Part shown: positions 14,323 to 28,710 of the stretch, in pieces
Numbering within the stretch: position 1 is the first letter of the stretch
Layout of the letters: each line of letters opens with the position of its first letter
Source of the DNA: Megalopta genalis
Taxonomy: Eukaryota > Arthropoda > Insecta > Hymenoptera > Halictidae
Reading direction: 5' to 3'
Length of the DNA: 64,000 nt
NCBI RefSeq assembly: GCF_051020955.1
Contig: NW_027476785.1
Span: 1 to 64,000 of the forward strand
The notes under the pieces: model-generated
The model's input: only the letters and a program-made list of their open reading frames with translations
What the model was told of the DNA's origin: nothing
Databases searched by the model: none
Made by a program: the position numbers and the translations under genes

Positions 14323-14490
14323 CACATGATTTAGCTTCAAATCAATGCGAAGAAGAAGGCTTAGCTTCAAACCCATGCGACACAAATGATTTAGATTCAA
14401 TTACTTGCGATATAAGTGATATAGATTCAAATGCAGGCGAAACAAACGAGTTAGCATCAAATCCATGCGAAAAACATGATTTAGCTGCGA
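14323..14490. repeat. Stray fragment of the Block I start
   Basis: The distinctive E-type monomer with caatgcgaagaagaaggc, followed by cgacacaaatgatttagat and tcaattacttgcgatata, matches 1-168 and 6,590-6,757. It is a short relic of Block I within the diverged stretch. Related tcaattacttgcg monomers also sit near 14,007 and 14,237. Confidence 0.7.
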
Positions 14491-15699
14491 ATCAATGCGA
14501 TGTAGATGGATTAGCTTCAAATCCGGGCGAAACAAATGATTTAGCTTTTAAATACTTCCGATATAAGTGATATAGCTTGAAATGCAGACGAAACAAACGA
14601 GTTAGCTTCAAATCCATGCGAAACGCATGATTTAGCTTAAAATTCAAGCCGAACACATGGATTAGCTTCAAATTCGTGCGAAACAAATGATTTAGCTTCA
14701 AATCCATGCGAAACACATGATTTAGCTTCAAATCAATGTGATGTAGAAGGTTTAGATTCAAATCCATGCTAAAAGAATGATTTAGCTTCAGATACTTGCG
14801 ATATAAGTGATATAGCTCCAAATGCAGACTAAACAAATGAGTTATCTTCAAATCCAAGCGAATCACATGATTTAGTTTCAAATCAATGCGATGTAGAAGG
14901 TTTAGCTTCAAATCCGCGCTGAACAAATGTCTTAGCTAAAAATACTTGCGATATAAGTGGTATAGCTTGAAATGCAGACGAAACAAACGAGTTAGCTTCA
15001 AATCCAAGCGAAACTCATGATTTAGCTTCAAATCAAAGCGATGTAGAAGGTTTAGCTTCAAATCCATGCGAAACAAATGATTTAGCTTTAGATACTTGCG
15101 ATATAAGTGATATAGCGTCAAATGCAGACGAAACAAACGAGTTAGCATCATATCCACGCGAAAAACATGATTTAACTTCAAATCAATGCGATGTAGAAGG
15201 TTTAGCTTCAAATCCATGCGAAACAAATGATCTAGCATCAAACACTTGGGATATAACTGATATAGCTTCAAATGCAGACGAATCAAATGAATTAGCTTCA
15301 AAAACCATGCTATACACATGATTTAGCTTCAAATCAATACGAAGTAGAAGGCTCAGCATCAAATCCATGCAACACAAATGATATAGCATCAGATACATGC
15401 GATATAAGTGATATAGATTCAAATGCAGGACAAACAAACGAGACAGATTCAAATCCATGCAAAACTCATGATTAAGATTTAAATCAATGCTATGTAGAAG
15501 GTTTATCTTCAAATCCATGCCTAACAAATGATTAAGCGTCAGATACTTGCGATATAAGTTATATAGCTTCAAATGAAGACAAAACAAACGAGTTAACTTC
15601 ATATCCAAGCGAAACACATGATTTAACTTCAAATCAATGCGATGTAGAAGGTTTAGCTTCAAATCCATGCGAAACAAATGATTTAACATCAATCACTTG

Positions 15700-18094
15700 G
15701 GATATAACTGATATACCTTCAAATGCAGACGAATCAAATGAGTTAGCTTCAAATCCAAGCGAAACACATGATTTAGCTTCAAATCAATGCGATGTAGAAG
15801 GTTTAGCTTCAAATCCATGCGACACAATTGATATAGCTTTTGATACTTGCGATATAAGAGATATAGCTTCAAATGCAGACGAATCAAACGAGTTAGCTTC
15901 AAATCCAAGCGAAACACATGATTCAGCGTCAAATCAATGCGATATAGAAGGTTTAGCTTCAAATCCATGTGACACAAATGATATAGCTTTAGATACTTGC
16001 GATATAAGAGATATAGCTTCAAATGCAGACGAATCAAACGAGTTAGCTTCATATCGAAGCGAATCACATGATTTAGCTTGAAATCATTGCGATGTAGAAG
16101 GTTTAACTTCAAATCCATTAGAACAAATGATTTACTTTCAAACGCTTGGGATATATGTGATGTAGCTTCAAATGCAAACGAAACAAACGAGTTAGCTTCA
16201 TATCCAAGCAAAACACATGATTTAGCTTCAAATCAATTCGAAGTAGAAGGATTAGCTTCAAATCCATGCGATACAAATGATTCAGCATCAGATACATGTG
16301 ATATAAGTGATATAGCTTCAAATGCAGACGAAACAAAAGATATAGCTTCAAATCCAAGCAAATCGCATGATTTAGCTTCAAATCAACGCTATATAGAAGG
16401 ATTAGCTTCAAATCCATGCGAAACAAATGATTTAGCTTCAAACACGTGGGATATAAGTGATATAGCTTCAAATGCAGACGAAACAAACGAGATAGCTTCA
16501 AATCCAAGCGAAACACATGATTTAGCTTCAAATCAATGCGATGTAGAAGGTTTAGCTTCAAATCTATGCGAAACAAATGATTTAACATCAGATAGTTGCG
16601 ATATAAGTGATATAGCTTCAAATGCAGACGAAATAAACGAGTTAGATCCAAATCCAAGCGAATCACATGATTTAGCTTCAAATCAATGCGATGTAGAAGG
16701 TTTAGCTTCAAATCCACGCGAAACACATGATTTAGCTTCAAATAGATGCGATATAGAAGATTTAGCTTCAAATCCATGCGAAACAAATGGTTTAACATCA
16801 GATAGTTGCGATATAAGTGATATAGCTTCAAATGCAGACTAAATAAACGAGTTAGATCCAAATCCAAGCGAATCACATGATTTAGCTTCAAATCATTGCG
16901 ATGTAGAAGGTTTAACTTCAAATCCATTAGAACAAATGATTTACTTTCAAACGCTTGGGATATATGTGATATAGCTTCAAATGCAAACGAAACAAACGAG
17001 TTGGCTTCATATCCAAGCAAAACACATGATTTAGCTTCAAATCAATTCGAAGTAGAAGGATTAGCTTCAAAGCCATGCAAAACAGATGATTATGCTTCAG
17101 ATTAATGCGATATAGAAGGTTTAGCTTCAAATCCATGCGACACAAATGATTTAACATCAAATAGTTGCGATATAAGTGATATAGCTTCAAATGCAGACTA
17201 TAAAAACTAGATTGCATCAAATCCAAGCGAAACACATGATTTAGCTTCAAATCAATGCGATGTAGAATGTTTAGCTTCAAATACACGCGAAACACATGAT
17301 TTAGCTTCAAATCAATGCGATATAGAAGGTTTAGCTTCAAATCCATGCGAAACACATGATTTAGCTGCAAATCAATGCGATGTAGAAGGTTTAGCTTCAA
17401 ATGCTTGCGAAACAAATGATTTAGCTTCAAACACTTGGTATATAAGTGATATAGCTTCAAATGCAGACGAAGCAAACGAGTTAGCTTCAAATCCATACGA
17501 AACAGATGATTCAGCTGCAAATAAATGCGATATAGAAGATTTAGGTTCAAATCCATGCGAAACAAATGATTTAGCTACAGATACTTGCGATATAAGAGAT
17601 ATAGCTTCAAATGCAGACGAAACAAACGAGTCAGATTCAAATCCATGCGAAACACATGATTGAGCTGCAAATCAATGCGATGTAGAAGGTTTAGCTTCAA
17701 ATCCACGCGAAACACATGATTTAGCTTCAAATCCACGCGAAGCACATGATTTAGCTTCAAATCAATGCGATATAGAAGGTTTATCTGCAAATCCATGCGA
17801 CACAAATGATATAGCTTCAGATACTTGCGATATAAGAGATATAGCTTCAAATGCAGACGAAACAAACGAGTTAGAATCAAATCCAGGTGAAGCACATGAT
17901 TTAGCTTCAAATCAATTCGAAGTACAAGGATTAGCTTCAAATCTATGCGATACAAATGATTTAGCATCAGATACATGCGATATAAGTGATATAGCTTCAA
18001 ATGCAGGAGAAACAAACGTGTTAGTATCAAATCCATGCAAAACAAATGATTATGCTTCAAATCAATGCTATTTAGAAGGTTTAGCTTCAAATCC
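15700..18094. repeat. Lead-in of Block II
   Basis: This is the transition into the second subfamily. The 1 bp deletion marker ccattagaacaaatg appears at 16,115 and 16,924, with similar flanks at an offset of 809 bp. Part of it (about 16,500-17,070) reappears downstream at offset 2,036 (16,924 to 18,960). The last 500 bp (17,587-18,094) are reused in the chimeric unit that ends at 24,353. Confidence 0.7.
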
Positions 18095-20849
18095 GTGCGA
18101 CAAATGAATAAGCTTCAAACAATTGGGATATAGTGATATAGCTTCAAATGCAGACCAAACAAACGAGTTAGCTTCAAATCCACGCGAAACACATGATTTT
18201 GATTCAAATCAATTCGTAGCAGAAGGATTAGCTTCAAATCCATGCGAAACAACTGATTTAACATCAGATAGTTGCGATATAAGTTATATAGCTTCAAATG
18301 CAGACGAAACAAACGAGATAGCTTCAAATGCAAGCGAAACACATGATTTAGCTTCAAGTCAATGCGATGTAGAAGGTTTAGCTTCAAATCCACGCGAAAC
18401 ACATGATTTAGCTTCAAATCATTGCGATGTAGAAGGTTTAACTTCAAATCCATGCGAAACAAATGATTTACTTTCAAACGCTTGGGATATATGTGGTATA
18501 GCTTCAAATGCAGACGAAACAAACGAGATAGCTTCAAATCCAAGCGAAACACATGATTTAACTTCAAATCAATGCGATGTAGAAGGTTTAGCTTCAAATC
18601 TATGCGAAACAAATGATTTAACATCAGATAGTTGCGATATAAGTGATATAGCTTCAAATGCAGACGAAATAAACGAGTTAGATCCAAATCCAAGCGAATC
18701 ACATGATTTAGCTTCAAATGAATGCGATGCAGAAGGTTTAGCTTCAAATCCACGCGAAACACATGATTTAGCTTCAAATAAATGCGATATAGAAGATTTA
18801 GCTTCAAATCCATGCGAAACAAATGGTTTAACATCAGATAGTTGCGATATAAGTGATATAGCTTCAAATGCAGACTAAATAAACGAGTTAGATCCAAATC
18901 CAAGCGAATCACATGATTTAGCTTCAAATCATTGCGATGTAGAAGGTTTAACTTCAAATCCATTAGAACAAATGATTTACTTTCAAACGCTTGGGATATA
19001 TGTGATATAGCTTCAAATGCAAACGAAACAAACGAGTTAGCTTCATATCCAAGCAAAACACATGATTTAGCTTCAAATCAATTCGATATAGAAGGATTAG
19101 CTTTAAATCCATGCGAAACAAATGATTTAGCTTCAAACGCGTGGGATATAAGTGATATAGCTTCAAATGCAGACGAAACAAACGAGATAGCTTCAAATCC
19201 AAGCGAAACACATGATTTAGCTTCAAATCAATGCGATGTAGAAGGTTTAGCTTCAAATCCATGCGATACAAATGATTTAGCTTCAAATACTTGCGATATA
19301 AGAGATATAGCTTCAAATGCAGACGAAACAAACGAGTTAGCTTCATATCCAAGCGAAAGACATGATTTTGCTTTAAATCAATGCGATGTAGAAGGTTTAG
19401 CTTCAAATCCATGCGACACAATTGATATAGCTTTAGATACTTGCGATATAAGAGATATAGCTTCAAATGCAGACGAATCAAACGAGTTAGCTTCATATCG
19501 GAGCGAATCACATGATTTAGCTTCAAATCATTGCGATGTAGAAGGTTTAACTTCAAATCCATTAGAACAAATGATTTACTTTCAAACGCTTGGGATATAT
19601 GTGATATAGCTTCAAATGCAAACGAAACAAACGAGTTAGTTTCATATCCAAGCAAAACACATGATTTAGCTTCAAATCAATTCGAAGTAGAAGGATTAGC
19701 ATCAAATCCATGCGATACAAATGATTCAGCATCAGATACATGCGATATAAGTGATATAGCTTCAAATGCAGACGAAACAAAAGAGATAGCTTCAAAGCCA
19801 TGCAAAACAGATGATTATGCTTCAGATTAATGCGATATAGAAGGTTTAGCTTCAAATCCATGCGACACAAATGATTTAACATCAAATAGTTGCGATATAA
19901 GTGATATAGCTTCAAATGCAGACGATAAAAACTAGATAGCATCAAATCCAAGCGAAACACATGATTTAGCTTCAAATCAATGCGATGTAGAATGTTTAGC
20001 TTCAAATACACGCGAAACACATGATTTAGCTTCAAATAAATGCGATATAGAAGATTTAGCTTCAAATCCATGCGAAACAAATGGTTTAACATCAGATAGT
20101 TGCGATATAGAAGGTTTAGCTGCAAATCCATGCGAAACACATGATTTAGCTGCAAATCAATGCGATGTAGAAGGTTTAGCTTCAAATCCTTGCGAAACAA
20201 ATGATTTTGCTTCAAACACTTGGTATATAAGTGATATAGCTTCAAATGCAGACGAAGCAAACGAGTTAGCTTCAAATCCATACGAAACACATGATTTAGC
20301 TGCAAATAAATGCGATATAGAAGATTTAGGTTCAAATCCATGCGAAACAAATGATTTAGCTTCAGATACTTGCGATATAAGAGATATAGCTTCAAATGCA
20401 GACGAAACAAACGAGTCAGATTCAAAAACATGCGAAACACATGATTGAGCTGCAAATCAATGCGATGTAGAAGGTTTAGCTTCAAATCCACGCGAAACAC
20501 ATGATCTAGCTTCAAATCAATGCGATATAGAAGGTTTATCTTCAAATCCATGCGACACAAATGATATAGCTTCAGATACTTGCGATATAAGAGATATAGC
20601 TTCAAATGCAGACGAAACAAACGAGTTAGAATCAAATCCAGGTGAAGCACATGATTTAGCTTCAAATCAATTCGAAGTACAAGGATTAGCTTCAAATCTA
20701 TGCGATACAAATGATTTAGCATCAGATACATGCGATATAAGTGATATAGCTTCAAATGCAGGAGAAACAAACGTGTTAGCTTCAAATCCATGCAAAACAA
20801 ATGATTATGCTTCAAATCAATGCTATTTAGAAGGTTTAGCTTCAAATCC
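18095..20849. repeat. Block II superunit T1 (2,755 bp)
   Basis: It begins at gtgcgacaaatgaataagc, a monomer that has lost 2 bp relative to gcgacacaaatg. The next such marker is at 20,850. T1 contains two ccattagaacaaatg markers (18,960 and 19,559), 599 bp apart. Compared with T2 it lacks one E-type monomer (30 bp) and 1 bp near the start. Confidence 0.85.
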
Positions 20850-23635
20850 GTGCGACAAATGAATAAGCTTCAAACAATTGGGATAAAAGTGATATAGCTT
20901 CAAATGCAGACCAAACAAACGAGTTAGCTTCAAATCCATGCGAAACACATGATTTTGCTTCAAATCAATTCGCAGCAGAAGGATTAGCTTCAAATCAATT
21001 CGAAGCAGAAGGATTAGCTTCAAATCCATGCGAAACAACTGATTTAACATCAGATAGTTGCGATATAAGTTATATAGCTTCAAATGCAGACGAAACAAAC
21101 GAGATAGCTTCAAATGCAAGCGAAACACATGATTTAGCTTCAAGTCAATGCGATGTAGAAGGTTTAGCTTCAAATCCACGCGAAACACATGATTTAGCTT
21201 CAAATCATTGCGATGTAGAAGGTTTAACTTCAAATCCATGCGAAACAAATGATTTACTTTCAAACGCTTGGGATATATGTGGTATAGCTTCAAATGCAGA
21301 CGAAACAAACGAGATAGCTTCAAATCCAAGCGAAACACATGATTTAACTTCAAATCAATGCGATGTAGAAGGTTTAGCTTCAAATCTATGCGAAACAAAT
21401 GATTTAACATCAGATAGTTGCGATATAAGTGATATAGCTTCAAATGCAGACGAAATAAACGAGTTAGATCCAAATCCAAGCGAATCACATGATTTAGCTT
21501 CAAATGAATGCGATGTAGAAGGTTTAGCTTCAAATCCACGCGAAACACATGATTTAGCTTCAAATAAATGCGATATAGAAGATTTAGCTTCAAATCCATG
21601 CGAAACAAATGGTTTAACATCAGATAGTTGCGATATAAGTGATATAGCTTCAAATGCAGACTAAATAGACGAGTTAGATCCAAATCCAAGCGAATCACAT
21701 GATTTAGCTTCAAATCATTGCGATGTAGAAGGTTTAACTTCAAATCCATTAGAACAAATGATTTACTTTCAAACGCTTGGGATATATGTGATATAGCTTC
21801 AAATGCAAACGAAACAAACGAGTTAGCTTCATATCCAAGCAAAACACATGATTTAGCTTCAAATCAATTCGATATAGAAGGATTAGCTTTAAATCCATGC
21901 GAAACAAATGATTTAGCTTCAAACGCGTGGGATATAAGTGATATAGCTTCAAATGCAGACGAAACAAACGAGATAGCTTCAAATCCAAGCGAAACACATG
22001 ATTTAGCTTCAAATCAATGCGATGTAGAAGGTTTAGCTTCAAATCCATGCGATACAAATGATTTAGCTTCAAATACTTGCGATATAAGAGATATAGCTTC
22101 AAATGCAGACGAAACAAACGAGTTAGCTTCATATCCAAGCGAAAGACATGATTTTGCTTTAAATCAATGCGATGTAGAAGGTTTAGCTTCAAATCCATGC
22201 GACACAATTGATATAGCTTTAGATACTTGCGATATAAGAGATATAGCTTCAAATGCAGACGAATCAAACGAGTTAGCTTCATATCGGAGCGAATCACATG
22301 ATTTAGCTTCAAATCATTGCGATGTAGAAGGTTTAACTTCAAATCCATTAGAACAAATGATTTACTTTCAAACGCTTGGGATATATGTGATATAGCTTCA
22401 AATGCAAACGAAACAAACGAGTTAGTATCATATCCAAGCAAAACACATGATTTAGCTTCAAATCAATTCGAAGTAGAAGGATTAGCATCAAATCCATGCG
22501 ATACAAATGATTCAGCATCAGATACATGCGATATAAGTGATATAGCTTCAAATGCAGACGAAACAAAAGAGATAGCTTCAAAGCCATGCAAAACAGATGA
22601 TTATGCTTCAGATTAATGCGATATAGAAGGATTAGCTTCAAATCCATGCGACACAAATGATTTAACATCAAATAGTTGCGATATAAGTGATATAGCTTCA
22701 AATGCAGACGATAAAAACTAGATAGCATCAAATCCAAGCGAAACACATGATTTAGCTTCAAATCAATGCGATGTAGAATGTTTAGCTTCAAATACACGCG
22801 AAACACATGATTTAGCTTCAAATAAATGCGATATAGAAGATTTAGCTTCAAATCCATGCGAAACAAATGGTTTAACATCAGATAGTTGCGATATAGAAGG
22901 TTTAGCTGCAAATCCATGCGAAACACATGATTTAGCTGCAAATCAATGCGATGTAGAAGGTTTAGCTTCAAATCCTTGCGAAACAAATGATTTTGCTTCA
23001 AACACTTGGTATATAAGTGATATAGCTTCAAATGCAGACGAAGCAAACGAGTTAGCTTCAAATCCATACGAAACACATGATTTAGCTGCAAATAAATGCG
23101 ATATAGAAGATTTAGGTTCAAATCCATGCGAAACAAATGATTTAGCTTCAGATACTTGCGATATAAGAGATATAGCTTCAAATGCAGACGAAACAAACGA
23201 GTGAGATTCAAATCCATGCGAAACACATGATTGAGCTGCAAATCAATGCGATGTAGAAGGTTTAGCTTCAAATCCACGCGAAACACATGATCTAGCTTCA
23301 AATCAATGCGATATAGAAGGTTTATCTTCAAATCCATGCGACACAAATGATATAGCTTCAGATACTTGCGATATAAGAGATATAGCTTCAAATGCAGACG
23401 AAACAAACGAGTTAGAATCAAATCCAGGTGAAGCACATGATTTAGCTTCAAATCAATTCGAAGTACAAGGATTAGCTTCAAATCTATGCGATACAAATGA
23501 TTTAGCATCAGATACATGCGATATAAGTGATATAGCTTCAAATGCAGGAGAAACAAACGTGTTAGCTTCAAATCCATGCAAAACAAATGATTATGCTTCC
23601 AATCAATGCTATTTAGAAGGTTTAGCTTCAAATCC
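20850..23635. repeat. Block II superunit T2 (2,786 bp)
   Basis: This is the tandem neighbour of T1, in near-perfect register at an offset of 2,786 bp (18,960 to 21,746; 19,559 to 22,345). Near its start two E-type monomers follow each other (aattcgcagcagaaggatta, then aattcgaagcagaaggatta), where T1 has one. The match to T1 and T2 continues about 210 bp into the next unit. Confidence 0.85.
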
Positions 23636-24353
23636 GTGCGACAAATGAATAAGCTTCAAACAATTGGGATAAAAGTGATATAGCTTCAAATGCAGACCAA
23701 ACAAACGAGTTAGCTTCAAATCCATGCGAAACACATGATTTTGCTTCAAATCAATTCGCAGCAGAAGGATTAGCTTCAAATCAATTCGAAGCAGAAGGAT
23801 TAGCTTCAAATCCATGCGAAACAACTGATTTAACATCAGATAGTTGCGATATAAGAGATATAGCTTCAAATGCAGACGAAACAAACGAGTCAGATTCAAA
23901 TCCATGCGAAACACATGATTGAGCTGCAAATCAATGCGATGTAGAAGGTTTAGCTTCAAATCCACGCGAAACACATGATTTAGCTTCAAATCCACGCGAA
24001 GCACATGATTTAGCTTCAAATCAATGCGATATAGAAGGTTTATCTGCAAATCCATGCGACACAAATGATATAGCTTCAGATACTTGCGATATAAGAGATA
24101 TAGCTTCAAATGCAGACGAAACAAACGAGTTAGAATCAAATCCAGGTGAAGCACATGATTTAGCTTCAAATCAATTCGAAGTACAAGGATTAGCTTCAAA
24201 TCTATGCGATACAAATGATTTAGCATCAGATACATGCGATATAAGCGATATAGCTTCAAATGCAGGAGAAACAAACGTGTTAGTATCAAATCCATGCAAA
24301 ACAAATGATTATGCTTCAAATCAATGCTATTTAGAAGGTTTAGCTTCAAATCC
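23636..24353. repeat. Block II short chimeric unit T3 (718 bp)
   Basis: The first ~210 bp (23,636-23,845) copy the start of T2 (20,850-21,060). From about 23,846 the sequence switches to a copy of 17,587-18,094, recognised by two successive D-type monomers with ccacgcgaaacac and ccacgcgaagcac (compare 17,691 and 23,955). It is a recombination junction between superunits that share no indel marker order. Confidence 0.82.
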
Positions 24354-26596
24354 GTGCGACAAATGAATAAGCTTCAAACAATTGGGATATAGTGATATAG
24401 CTTCAAATGCAGACCAAACAAACGAGATAGCTTCAAATGCAAGCGAAACACATGATTTAGCTTCAAGTCAATGCGATGTAGAAGGTTTAGCTTCAAATCC
24501 ACGCGAAACACATGATTTAGCTTCAAATCATTGCGATGTAGAAAGTTTAACTTCAAATCCATGCGAAACAAATGATTTACTTTCAAACGCTTGGGATATA
24601 TGTGGTATAGCTTCAAATGCAGACGAAACAAACGAGATAGCTTCAAATCCAAGCGAAACACATGATTTAACTTCAAATCAATGCGATGTAGAAGGTTTAG
24701 CTTCAAATCTATGCGAAACAAATGATTTAACATCAGATAGTTGCGATATAAGTGATATAGCTTCAAATGCAGACGAAATAAACGAGTTAGATCCAAATCC
24801 AAGCGAATCACATGATTTAGCTTCAAATGAATGCGATGTAGAAGGTTTAGCTTCAAATCCACGCGAAACACATGATTTAGCTTCAAATAAATGCGATATA
24901 GAAGATTTAGCTTCAAATCCATGCGAAACAAATGGTTTAACATCAGATAGTTGCGATATAAGTGATATAGCTTCAAATGCAGACTAAATAAACGAGTTAG
25001 ATCCAAATCCAAGCGAATCACATGATTTAGCTTCAAATCATTGCGATGTAGAAGGTTTAACTTCAAATCTATTAGAACAAATGATTTACTTTCAAACGCT
25101 TGGGATATATGTGATATAGCTTCAAATGCAAACGAAACAAACGAGTTAGCTTCATATCCAAGCAAAACACATGATTTAGCTTCAAATCAATTCGATATAG
25201 AAGGATTAGCTTTAAATCCATGCGAAACAAATGATTTAGCTTCAAACGCGTGGGATATAAGTGATATAGCTTCAAATGCAGACGAAACAAACGAGATAGC
25301 TTCAAATCCAAGCGAAACACATGATTTAGCTTCAAATCAATGCGATATAGAAGGTTTAGCTTCAAATCCATGCGATACAAATGATTTAGCTTCAAATACT
25401 TGCGATATAAGAGATATAGCTTCAAATGCAGACGAAACAAACGAGTTAGCTTCATATCCAAGCGAAAGACATGATTTTGCTTTAAATCAATGCGATGTAG
25501 AAGGTTTAGCTTCAAATCCATGCGACACAATTGATATAGCTTTAGATACTTGCGATATAAGAGATATAGCTTGAAATGCAGACGAATCAAACGAGTTAGC
25601 TTCATATCGGAGCGAATCACATGATTTAGCTTCAAATCATTGCGATGTAGAAGGTTTAACATCAAATCCATTAGAACAAATGATTTACTTTCAAACGCTT
25701 GGGATATATGTGATATAGCTTCAAATGCAAACGAAACAAACGAGTTAGTTTCATATCCAAGCAAAACACATGATTTAGCTTCAAATCAATTCGAAGTAGA
25801 AGGATTAGCATCAAATCCATGCGATACAAATGATTCAGCATCAGATACATGCGATATAAGTGATATAGCTTCAAATGCAGACGAAACAAAAGAGATAGCT
25901 TCAAAGCCATGCAAAATAGATGATTATGCTTCAGATTAATGCGATATAGAAGGTTTAGCTTCAAATCCATGCGACACAAATGATTTAACATCAAATAGTT
26001 GCGATATAAGTGATATAGCTTCAAATGCAGACGATAAAAACTAGATAGCATCAAATCCAAGCGAAACACATGATTTAGCTTCAAATCAATGCGATGTAGA
26101 ATGTTTAGCTTCAAATACACGCGAAACACATGATTTAGCTTCAAATAAATGCGATATAGAAGATTTAGCTTCAAATCCATGCGAAACAAATGGTTTAACA
26201 TCAGATAGTTGCGATATAGAAGGTTTAGCTGCAAATCCATGCGAAACACATGATTTAGCTGCAAATCAATGCGATGTAGAAGGTTTAGCTTCAAATCCTT
26301 GCGAAACAAATGATTTTGCTTCAAACACTTGGTATATAAGTGATATAGCTTCAAATGCAGACGAAGCAAACGAGTTAGCTTCAAATCCATACGAAACACA
26401 TGATTTAGCTGCAAATAAATGCGATATAGAAGATTTAGGTTCAAATCCATGCGAAACAAATGATTTAGCTTCAGATACTTGCGATATAAGAGATATAGCT
26501 TCAAATGCAGACGAAACAAACGAGTCAGATTCAAATCCATGCCAAACACATGATTGAGCTGCAAATCAATGCGATGTAGAAGGTTTAGCTTCAAAT

Positions 26597-27880
26597 CCAA
26601 GCGATACACAGGATTTAGCTTCAAATCATTGCGATGTAGAAGGTTTAACTTCAAATCCATGCGAAACAAATGATTTACATTCAAACGCTTGGGATATATG
26701 TGGTATAGCTTCAAATGCAGACGAAACAAACGAGATAGATTCAAATCCAAGCGAAACACATGATTTAGCTTCAAGTCAATGCGATGTAGAAGGTTTAGCT
26801 TCAAATCTATGCGAAACAAATGATTTAACATCAGATAGTTGCGATATAAGTGATATAGCTTCAAATGCAGACGAAATAAACGAGTTAGATCCAAATCCAA
26901 GCGAATCACATGATTTAGTTTCAAATCAATGCGATGTAGAAGGTTTAGCTTCAAATCCACGCGAAACACATGATTTAGCTTCAAATAAATGCGATATAGA
27001 AGATTTAGCTTCAAATCCATGCGAAACAAATGGTTTAACATCAGATAGTTGCGATATAAGTGATATAGCTTCAAATGCAAGAGAAACAAACGAGTTAGCT
27101 TCAAATCAATGCGAAACACATGATTTAGCTGCAAATCAATGCAGTGTTGAAGGTTTAGCTTCAAATCCAGGCGACACAAATGATATAGCTTCAGATACTT
27201 GCGATATAAGAGATATAGCTTCAAATGCAGACGAAACAAACGAGCTAGCTTCAAATCCATGCGAAACAAATGATTTAACATCAGATAGTTGCGATATAAG
27301 TGATTTAGCTCCAAATGCAGACGAAAGAAACGAGATAGCTTCAAATCCAAGCGAAACATGATTTAGCTTCAAATCAATGCGATGTAGAAGGTTTAGCTTC
27401 AAATCCATGCGATACAAATGATTTAGCTTCAGATACTTGCGATATAAGAGATATTGCTTCAAATGCAGACGAAACAAACGAGTTAGCTTCATATCCAAGC
27501 GAAAGACATGATTTAGCTTTAAATCAATGCGATGTAGAAGGTTTAGCTTCAAATCCGGGCGATGCAAATGATTTAGATTCAGATAATTGCGATATGACAG
27601 ATATAGCTTCAAATGAAGACGAAACAAACAAGTTAGCTTCATATCCAAGCGAAACACATGATTTAGCTTTAAATCAATGCGATGTAGAAGGTTTAGCTTC
27701 AAATCCATGCGAAACAAATTATTTAGCTTCAAACACTTGGGATATAAGTGATATAGCTTCAAATGCAGACGAAACAAACTAGATAGCATCAAATCCAAGC
27801 GGAACACATGATTTAGCTTCAAATCATTTCGAAGTAGAAGGATTAGATTCAAATCTATGCGAAACAAATGATTTAACATC
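26597..27880. repeat. 1.28 kb segment repeated at 29,323-30,606
   Basis: Offset is 2,726 bp throughout. Both copies contain a 2 bp deletion producing gcgaaacatgatttag (27,351 and 30,077), and both contain the unusual gcgatatgacagatata monomer. Shared private changes like these show recent duplication. Confidence 0.85.
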
Positions 27881-28110
27881 AGATAGTTGCGATATAAGTG
27901 ATATAGCTTCAAATGCAAGAGAAACAAACGAGTTAGCTTCAAATCAATGCGAAACACATGATTTAGCTGCAAATCAATGCAGTGTTGAAGGTTTAGCTTC
28001 AAATCCAGGCGACACAAATGATATAGCTTCAGATACTTGCAATATAAGAGATATAGCTTCAAATGCAGACGAAACAAACGAGTTAGCTTCAAATCCATGC
28101 GAAACAAATG

Positions 28111-28710
28111 ATTTAACATTAGATAGTTGCGATATATGTGATATAGATTCAAATGCAGACGAAAGAAACGAGATAGCTTCAAATCCAAGCGAAACACATG
28201 ATTTAGCTTCAAATCAATGCGATGTAGAAGGTTTAGCTTCAAATCCATGCGATACAAATGATTTAGCTTCAGATACTTGCGATATAAGAGATATAGCTTC
28301 AAATGCAGACGAAACAAACGAGTTAGCTTCATATCCAAGCGAAAGACATGATTTAGCTTTAAATCAATGCGATGTAGAAGGTTTAGCTTCAAACCCATGC
28401 GAAACAAATGATTTAACATTAGATAGTTGCGATATATGTGATATAGATTCAAATGCAGACGAAAGAAACGAGATAGCTTCAAATCCAAGCGAAACACATG
28501 ATTTAGCTTCAAATCAATGCGATGTAGAAGGTTTAGCTTCAAATCCATGCGATACAAATGATTTAGCATCAGATACTTGCGATATAAGAGATATAGCTTC
28601 AAATGCAGACGAAACAAACGAGTTAGCTTCATATCCAAGCGAAAGACATGATTTAGCTTTAAATCAATGCGATGTAGAAGGTTTATCTTCAAATCCATGC
28701 GACACAAATG
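28111..28710. repeat. Tandem duplication of 300 bp (two HOR units)
   Basis: 28,111-28,380 and 28,411-28,680 are almost identical at an offset of exactly 300 bp. Both begin with the unusual atttaacattagatagttg and gatatatgtgatatagattc. A further copy lies at about 30,597-30,886. Ten monomers is a whole number of 150 bp units, so this is an in-register expansion. Confidence 0.85.

Larger units (their letters stand above)
13380..15700. repeat. Diverged satellite stretch without long-range duplicates
   Basis: This stretch is made of the same monomers, but they carry more individual substitutions and rarer indels (for example tttttaaatacttcc near 14,550, ctaaaagaatg near 14,769, aaaaaccatgc near 15,302). 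The only long-range match noticed is 14,323 to about 14,490, which corresponds to 1-168 and 6,590-6,757. It may be an older, less homogenised part of the array lying between two recently amplified blocks. No gene or other element was seen in it. Confidence 0.72.
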
